64,000 nt of DNA from Akkermansiaceae bacterium (lineage in GTDB: Bacteria > Verrucomicrobiota > Verrucomicrobiia > Verrucomicrobiales > Akkermansiaceae). Where the stretch lies: assembly GCA_019634595.1 (NCBI GenBank), contig JAHCBC010000003.1, positions 868,001-932,000 on the forward strand. Direction: 5' to 3'. A program made the position numbers and the translations under genes. The notes under the pieces were generated by a model that worked only from the letters and a program-made list of their open reading frames with translations, was not told the origin of the DNA and searched no databases. This document shows, one piece after another, positions 58,848 through 64,000 of the stretch. Within the stretch, counting starts at the first letter, position 1. Each line of letters begins with the position of its first letter.

Positions 58848-60560
58848 ATGTCCACCTGGCGTCCCATTTCCCGACCCTCCTGGTGGCAGCGCTTGTTGCC
58901 CGGGTGGATGCACACGCCCGTGCGGTGGCTGTTCTGGCTGGGAGTGGCCGGCCTGGTGGCGTTCGGCGGGTTCGTGTTCTTCTACTTCATCCTGGCGATG
59001 AAGTTCGACCTGAAGGAAGTCGCCGGGCTGCCGGAGGCGAACCATTTCTACGACAAGAACGGCATCGAGATCGATGCACCGATCAGCGGCGGGCAAAAGC
59101 TGGCCAAGCGGGAGGACATTCCGGATTTCCTGGTGAAGGCGCTGCAGGCGCGGGAGGACGCCCGGTTTTTCGACCATGTCGGTGTGGATTTCCGCGGCCT
59201 CGCCCGGGCGACGGTCCGCAACCTGAAGGACGGCGACTTCACCCAGGGAGCGTCCACACTCTCGATGCAGCTCGCCCGGAACACGTATGAGATCCGGGCG
59301 AAGTCGATGCACCGGAAGTTCCTGGAAATCGCCCTCACGCTCCGCATCGAGGCCCGCTACGAGAAGGACGAAATCCTGACCCACTACCTGAACCGGATCT
59401 ACTTCGGCTCCGGAGCGCAGGGCATCGAGCAGGCGGCGCTGACCTATTTCGGCAAACCGGTCCGCGAGTTGGATGAAAACCAGTGCGCGATGGTGGTGGG
59501 GATCATCCGCGGCCCCCATGTGTTCTCCCCACTGAGAAACCCGCAGGGGGCGCTCGAACAACGGGACCAGACGCTCAACCGGATGGTGGCCATGGGCTTC
59601 ATCACGGACGGGAAGCGGCGGAAACTGGAGGCGACGCCGATCAAGCTCGCCAGTGAAAACGAGGACCGCGCCCAGCGTTCCTACGCCTTCCAGGCCATCC
59701 GCCGGGAACTGGAGAAGATCCTGGAGACCCACGACATCCGCTCCGACGGCCTCTATGTCCACACCACCCTCGACCTGGGTTGGCAGCAGCGGCTGGAAAT
59801 CGAGCTTTCAAAAGCCGTCGCCGACTTGGAGAACGAGAAGGGCTGGCGCTATGGCACCTACTCCAACCACCAAAGCGGGACGGAGCCGAAATACATCCAA
59901 TACGCCGCGATCACGACGGAAACCAAGAGCGGCGGAATCCTCGCGCTCATCGGGGGACGGGATTTCGCCCACTCCCGCTTTGACCGGACACGCTCCCGGC
60001 GGGATCTGGGGTCCGCGTTCGAACCATTCATCGCCGCGGCCGCCGCGGAACGCGGCAAGCTGGTGCTGCCGGGCAGGCCGGTGCTGACCGGCCGCCAGAT
60101 CGGCCCTGCGGAAGTCGAGCGGCTGGCGAAGCGGTGCGGCCTGTCCGGCCCGTTCCTGGACACGGAGGATCTTTTCCGCGGCTCCGTCGCCGCCACCCCG
60201 CTGGAAATGTCCATCGGGCTTTCCACCCTCGGGAATGCGGGCAAGCGGCCGGATCCCTTCATGATCCGGGAGATCCGGGATTCATCGAAAAAAGTCATCT
60301 ACAAGGCGCAGCCGCGGCTCACTCCCGCCCTCAGCAGCCAGGCCGCGGCGGAAGCGACCACCGTCCTCTCCAACCGCGCGGGCACCCGCACTTTCACCGG
60401 TGCCACCGGCTCCGAACGGGATGCCTGGACCCTCCGCCTCGGGCCGAAGGGTTCCACCGCCATCTGGATCGGCTTTGACCAACCCGCGGCGATCGCCCGG
60501 GACGCGCGGGTGAAGTCACTCCTGGATGAGTTCGTGCGGCGGCTGGGAAACAGTGAGTGA
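58848..60560 (+). CDS. class A PBP-like peptidoglycan glycosyltransferase with degenerate transpeptidase domain
   Basis: A 570-residue inner-membrane protein. One helix (about 24-51) is followed by a GT51 domain that polymerises lipid II: Glu103 in AREDARFFDHVGVD, QGASTLSMQLARN (133-145) and LTHYLNRIYFGSGAQGIEQAA. The C-terminal penicillin-binding domain has Ser389 but Glu392 in LGSAFEPF where Lys is needed (SxxK). It lacks a clear SxN box and reads FTGATG in the KTG position. It is therefore probably active only as a glycosyltransferase. Confidence 0.88.
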   Translation: MSTWRPISRPSWWQRLLPGWMHTPVRWLFWLGVAGLVAFGGFVFFYFILAMKFDLKEVAGLPEANHFYDKNGIEIDAPISGGQKLAKREDIPDFLVKALQAREDARFFDHVGVDFRGLARATVRNLKDGDFTQGASTLSMQLARNTYEIRAKSMHRKFLEIALTLRIEARYEKDEILTHYLNRIYFGSGAQGIEQAALTYFGKPVRELDENQCAMVVGIIRGPHVFSPLRNPQGALEQRDQTLNRMVAMGFITDGKRRKLEATPIKLASENEDRAQRSYAFQAIRRELEKILETHDIRSDGLYVHTTLDLGWQQRLEIELSKAVADLENEKGWRYGTYSNHQSGTEPKYIQYAAITTETKSGGILALIGGRDFAHSRFDRTRSRRDLGSAFEPFIAAAAAERGKLVLPGRPVLTGRQIGPAEVERLAKRCGLSGPFLDTEDLFRGSVAATPLEMSIGLSTLGNAGKRPDPFMIREIRDSSKKVIYKAQPRLTPALSSQAAAEATTVLSNRAGTRTFTGATGSERDAWTLRLGPKGSTAIWIGFDQPAAIARDARVKSLLDEFVRRLGNSE

Positions 60561-60608
60561 AGCAAGGCCAAGCCTACTTTCCGGCTCGCGCTTCCTACCC
60601 CCATCCGG

Positions 60609-60635
60609 GGTTCAACGCAGCTTCAGCGTTGAACC
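60609..60635. terminator. perfect hairpin over the 3' end of the beta-helix gene
   Basis: Perfect 10-bp arms GGTTCAACGC and GCGTTGAACC with a seven-base loop lie between the convergent PBP-like and beta-helix genes. The stop of the latter is inside the hairpin. No T-run follows, so termination is uncertain. Confidence 0.45.
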
Positions 60636-61571
60636 GATACCGGTGGGTTCACTTTCGAGGAAGCCGGACAAGCGTACTTCACCCTTGCCGCTTTCGCCGC
60701 GGTCGCGGCCGTCGCGGATGGCCCCGAGATCGGCGGTGTCTCCCTTCTTCTGGAGCTGTGCGGTGGCTTGGGCACCCCACCAGTTGCCGGTGAAATCCCA
60801 AGCCTCCGGACTCTCATTGAAGACATCGAATTTTCCGTTCTGGAGGATCATCGAGTTGTGGGCCTCCGCCTTGCAGGTGTAGAGTTTGCACCAGAGTCCG
60901 CCTTCCTTGTTCTCGGTGATGCGGCTGCCGGTGATTTGCGGCGACGCGTAGTATTCACCGCGCAACCCCCAGCCCCCGTTACGGTGGACGGTGCATTGTT
61001 CGATGGTCACCTTCGAGCCGAAGAGCTGGATGCCGTCCTCTTTGTTTTCGGTGATCAGGCAATTCCGGAGGATGGGGTTCGAGGCCGAGCCGCTTTCACC
61101 GATCTTGATCCCGACGGTGTTTCCAAAGAGCGCGGCACTCTCAATGAGAGGCTTCGCGCCATTGACGTAGATTCCATTCTTCGCTCCGGAGATGCGGATG
61201 TGGCTGATCGTGGTCGATGGGGATTTGTTGATCCGCAGGCCCTGCCAAGAAGCCGCTCCCGTGACTTTGCCGGCGAACATGACCGGCGCGTCCTCCGTGC
61301 CACTGATGGTCAGATTTCCCTGCACCGTCAGACCTGAGTCGCGGGAAAATGCGATGAGAGTGCCAGCCTCGATATTGAGTTCATACCCCTCCGGCACAGA
61401 GTAATCCCCGGTGATGACATGAGGGGCTTTCGCCTTCTTCAATGTCATCACGCGTTCGGTCTGGGTACCCTTCAGTTCGAGCGGATCCGGCAGCGGTTCG
61501 GCGGCGGAAACGACAAGGCCGATGACGGAGGACGAGACGATGGCACAACGGGTGAACGAGGAAAATTTCAT
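60612..61571 (-). CDS. secreted right-handed parallel beta-helix protein
   Basis: A 319-residue exported protein with a signal peptide (about 1-22). Residues 40-290 carry short repeats of the PbH1 type, such as GLTVQGNLTISG, NGIYVNGAKPLIESAALFG, NPILRNCLITENKEDGIQLF and SPQITGSRITENKEGGLW. This is the ladder of pectate-lyase-like beta-helix proteins, which often bind or cut polysaccharide. No catalytic residues can be assigned. ATG 61571 is fixed by the signal peptide. Confidence 0.8.
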   Translation of the reverse strand: MKFSSFTRCAIVSSSVIGLVVSAAEPLPDPLELKGTQTERVMTLKKAKAPHVITGDYSVPEGYELNIEAGTLIAFSRDSGLTVQGNLTISGTEDAPVMFAGKVTGAASWQGLRINKSPSTTISHIRISGAKNGIYVNGAKPLIESAALFGNTVGIKIGESGSASNPILRNCLITENKEDGIQLFGSKVTIEQCTVHRNGGWGLRGEYYASPQITGSRITENKEGGLWCKLYTCKAEAHNSMILQNGKFDVFNESPEAWDFTGNWWGAQATAQLQKKGDTADLGAIRDGRDRGESGKGEVRLSGFLESEPTGIGSTLKLR

Positions 61572-61733
61572 GAATGGAACACGTTCCCTAACAGAAGCAT
61601 CCCGGGCCGCAAACAGAAAACACCCCCGTCCGCAGGGCCACTTCATTTCGGGAAGCTCCACCCGAAATCAGAAAAAATTACCACAATCGGAGCGCAGCGA
61701 AGATGGGCGAACCTGCTTCCGAAGATTGAGCCA

Positions 61734-61822
61734 GATTTCACTGATTTACTGATTCAGAATCGGGCAGTACGCCGAAAGGCGGTTCATTCTTCTCTCTTTC
61801 AAATCAGTAAATCAGTGAAATC
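61734..61822. repeat. dispersed palindromic repeat, copy 2
   Basis: Perfect 21-bp inverted repeats at 61734-61754 and 61802-61822 enclose a 47-base loop that contains CAGAATCGGGCA and TCTCTCTTTC, as in copy 1 at 28834-28944. It lies in the gene-free stretch 61572-61976, where I see nothing else. Confidence 0.8.
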
Positions 61823-61976
61823 AGTTGTGATCCCCCCTTTCCTCCAAGTAGCGCTCGAAATGAGGTGGCCTTGACCCCGGCCGCGAGGACCCGGAAAGCG
61901 GCCCCGGAACCCCACCCTCTTCATTCCCCTAGACCGCTGGAGGGACTGCTCCTTTCTCCTTGAAAGGTGGTCTCCG

Positions 61977-62432
61977 ATGCGGCAGGTTTCCGACCCCATG
62001 CAGGCCGTTCAGTTCGAACAATCCGTCGCTGCCATCCTGAAACGGGACCGCCGTTTCGATCCGGGCGCCTACTTTTTCCTGAAGGACGCGCTGGATTTCA
62101 CGCTGAAGCGCATCAGCGACGGGAATGGCGGCCAATGCCGCCACGTTTCGGGACCGGAGCTGCTACAGGGCTTCCGGGACCATGCACTCCAGCAGTATGG
62201 CCCGATGTCCGCGACGCTGATGAACGAGTGGGGTCTGCGGAAATGCCAGGACGTGGGGGACATGGTGTTCCACCTCATCGAGGAGCAGGTCTTCGGCAAA
62301 CAGGAGTCCGACCGCCGGGAGGATTTTTCGGAGGTGTTCGACTTCCAGGAGGCGCTGACGCTGCCCTTCCTTCCCAAAAAGCGCCGCCAGCCGCAGAGGA
62401 AGCAGGCGCATGCCCAGCGGGCACTGGGTTGA
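61977..62432 (+). CDS. Minf_1886 family protein
   Basis: A 151-residue soluble protein of a family conserved in Verrucomicrobia and Planctomycetes. FDPGAYFFLKDALDFTLKRI, HVSGPELLQGFRDHALQQYG and EWGLRKCQDVGDMVFHLIEE are its blocks. The C-terminal tail is basic. AAAGGTGG lies seven bases before ATG 61977; ATG 61998 is an alternative. Its biochemical role is not known to me. Confidence 0.82.
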   Translation: MRQVSDPMQAVQFEQSVAAILKRDRRFDPGAYFFLKDALDFTLKRISDGNGGQCRHVSGPELLQGFRDHALQQYGPMSATLMNEWGLRKCQDVGDMVFHLIEEQVFGKQESDRREDFSEVFDFQEALTLPFLPKKRRQPQRKQAHAQRALG

Positions 62433-62438
62433 GCGATT

Positions 62439-63395
62439 TCAAGTGGGCAGCGCGGGTGGCTGCGGAGTGTTCGCCACCGGCGGTTTCACCCACTTCGGTG
62501 CCTTCGGTGAGACGTCCAGCCTCCAGGCCACGAGTGCCATCCCCAGCAACGCGACGAACCCCGCGAAGCCGACGGTGACGGCCGTGACCATGCCGATCGC
62601 AAAGGGCATGCAGACCAGCAGTGCGATGACCATCCCGCTCGGTTTCACCTCATAGGCGAGAACCACCAGCCTGAGTCGGGACCGGGCGAGAGCCAGTCCG
62701 GCCGCAACGTAGCAGATGACGGCGGAAACCGCGGTGATGTGGTAGAGGATGCCGCAGCCCTTCGTCACCATCGCGGAGACGGCCAGAGGGATGCCGCAAC
62801 CGGCGAACATGGAGATCAGGAACAGCAGGAGCATCGCCACCCGCCCGGCAATCGTTTTGAACGCCGATGCCCCGATCACCCCCGCGCATACCAGGGCCGC
62901 ACCGCCGACCACCGTGGTGGAGCAGGCCAGTTCATACCACCACTCCACCTCCCCCAGTGCGTAGCGCACCACCACGAACGGCAGCAGCGAGACGAAAGTA
63001 AGGGTGGAGAGACCCCACAGTGTCAGGAATTTTCCGAGGACGATCTTCCACCGTCCCAGCTTGGTGAGCAGGAGGAGTTCATGATTCCCCTCCTCCAGTT
63101 CCTGCCCCATCAGGATGATCCCGCCCAGCGGCATCACCACCACGCAGACCGCGCCCACGATGGCCCAGAACGGCCCGGAACTGCCCAGGAGGAGGACGTT
63201 GAGCATCCCGACGCTTTCTTCGTCGATCTTATACACCTCCCCGCGCTGGAACTCGAAAACGGTGGCCAGCACGGCGAGGATCTGGATCACCAGGAACGGA
63301 ACGACGAAGCTACCCCGCCGCATGTTCTGCCGCAGTTCCTTCGTCGTCATCGGCCCGAGCAACTCGGGCAGATCGTTTTTCCAGACCGTCTGCAA
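62439..63395 (-). CDS. ABC-2-type membrane permease
   Basis: A 318-residue protein with about seven hydrophobic helices. The cytoplasmic N-terminus (TTKELRQNMRRGSFVVPFLV) and QELEEGNHELLLLTKLGRWK after helix 2 are typical of ABC-2 permeases of the kind found in Verrucomicrobia. No ATPase gene is adjacent in the window, so a partner must lie elsewhere. ATG 63350 is an alternative start. It converges on the Minf_1886 gene. Confidence 0.75.
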   Translation of the reverse strand: MQTVWKNDLPELLGPMTTKELRQNMRRGSFVVPFLVIQILAVLATVFEFQRGEVYKIDEESVGMLNVLLLGSSGPFWAIVGAVCVVVMPLGGIILMGQELEEGNHELLLLTKLGRWKIVLGKFLTLWGLSTLTFVSLLPFVVVRYALGEVEWWYELACSTTVVGGAALVCAGVIGASAFKTIAGRVAMLLLFLISMFAGCGIPLAVSAMVTKGCGILYHITAVSAVICYVAAGLALARSRLRLVVLAYEVKPSGMVIALLVCMPFAIGMVTAVTVGFAGFVALLGMALVAWRLDVSPKAPKWVKPPVANTPQPPALPT

Positions 63396-63470
63396 TCAGG
63401 CGGGATGCTAGATGGATTCCCCGCGGGCCGCCGAGAGGAAACCCGCGGGAAAGCGAAGAATTTCTCCGGA

Positions 63471-63496
63471 GCCGGATCCGACAGGCCGGATCCGGC
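63471..63496 (-). terminator. hairpin after the ThuA-like gene
   Basis: Perfect 9-bp arms, GCCGGATCC and GGATCCGGC, lie eight bases after the ThuA-like stop. On the minus strand a mixed A/T stretch follows rather than a T-run. Another 7-bp hairpin, CCGCGGG/CCCGCGG, lies at 63421-63448. Confidence 0.45.
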
Positions 63497-63503
63497 GGAA
63501 CAC

Positions 63504-64000
63504 TCACTTCTTGTCGAGATTGGCCGCCATTTCCTCTTCGGTCGGCGTCTTGTTCGGCACGCCGTCCTCAGGGACCGGCACTCCGGCGATCCAGGCGATG
63601 GAGTTCAGGACCACCTTGCGCTGGTCATCCTGCGCCCAGTTTTTGTGGAAGTGGCCGCCGGTGAAACCGAAGGCCCTGCCGCCACCCAGCGTCGCCGGGC
63701 GTTCGTAGGCCCACATCACGTGCTGTGGCTCCTTGCGCTCCAGCACGGATGCACGGACATGCGGGTTGCCGGAGTGGCGGCCATCCGGGCGGCTGAGGGT
63801 CTCCGCGGACGGGAGATCGGAGAGGATGGGGGTGACACCTTCCATGTTCTTGCGGAAGCGCATGTGATAGTACCATTCATCGTGGATGCTGAAGTCCTTC
63901 ACGCCCTTGGTGACCTCATGGGTTGGGATCTTGAATTTCGCGTCCCAGTGGGGATTCACCGACCAGTCGGTTTCGAAATAGCCACCGAGGACATCGAGGA
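63504..64000 (-). CDS. ThuA-like domain protein (5' end off window)
   Basis: The frame is open from the window edge, so the N-terminus is missing; about 165 C-terminal residues are seen. LGGYFETDWSVNPHWDAKF, FSIHDEWYYHMRF, HVMWAYER and GRAFGFTGGHFHKNW match ThuA/trehalose-utilisation-like proteins with a class I amidotransferase-like fold. These are widespread in Planctomycetes and Verrucomicrobia next to sugar-degrading enzymes, but their reaction is not settled. Confidence 0.85.
   Translation of the reverse strand, partial: LDVLGGYFETDWSVNPHWDAKFKIPTHEVTKGVKDFSIHDEWYYHMRFRKNMEGVTPILSDLPSAETLSRPDGRHSGNPHVRASVLERKEPQHVMWAYERPATLGGGRAFGFTGGHFHKNWAQDDQRKVVLNSIAWIAGVPVPEDGVPNKTPTEEEMAANLDKK

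Overview
The window looks like a Verrucomicrobiota chromosome, probably Verrucomicrobiales close to Luteolibacter (inference). Signs are the high GC content, a Minf_1886-family gene, a PEP-CTERM protein, an ECF sigma factor paired with a FecR-LamG fusion, and pseudopilin-like secreted proteins. There is no transposase, integrase, phage gene or CRISPR array.

1-23 kb is an exopolysaccharide or lipid-carrier glycan locus on both strands. It has an MBOAT/SGNH O-acetylation pair, an O-antigen-polymerase-like protein, a chain-length regulator fused to a tyrosine kinase, a polyprenyl-phosphate sugar transferase, three GT4, two GT2 and one GT39 glycosyltransferase, two methyltransferases, a deacetylase-like enzyme, a VanZ-like protein and a GDP-mannose/UDP-glucose dehydrogenase. 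A pilin-like peptide is coupled to a membrane endonuclease/phosphatase-fold protein. No flippase, outer-membrane exporter or exosortase is present. 23-32 kb holds a 1378-residue secreted protein with a degraded metzincin site, a HEAT lipoprotein, an unknown secreted protein and a further glycosyltransferase.

32-37 kb is a methionine module: metE-metF, divergent metR and a small gene. It is bounded by 23-bp direct repeats that are pieces of a decayed tRNA-Arg(CCT). The outer half of one repeat carries a decayed pabB 3' end. The intact pabB-tRNA-Arg pair lies at 47-48.6 kb. 37-42.5 kb is an ECF sigma/anti-sigma operon with an ABC exporter and an LTxxQ (CpxP/Spy-like) protein; two identically built promoter-like sites are seen. 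42.7-47 kb is a second sigma operon: PEP-CTERM protein, ECF sigma factor, FecR-LamG sensor and DUF4832 glycosidase-like protein.

47-64 kb is mostly housekeeping: pabB, fusA, fabH, purN, an M29 aminopeptidase, a POT transporter with a pseudopilin-like insertion, a class A PBP with a degenerate transpeptidase domain, a beta-helix protein, an ABC-2 permease and a ThuA-like protein cut by the window edge. Dispersed palindromic repeats occur near 28.9, 56.0, 57.0 and 61.8 kb.
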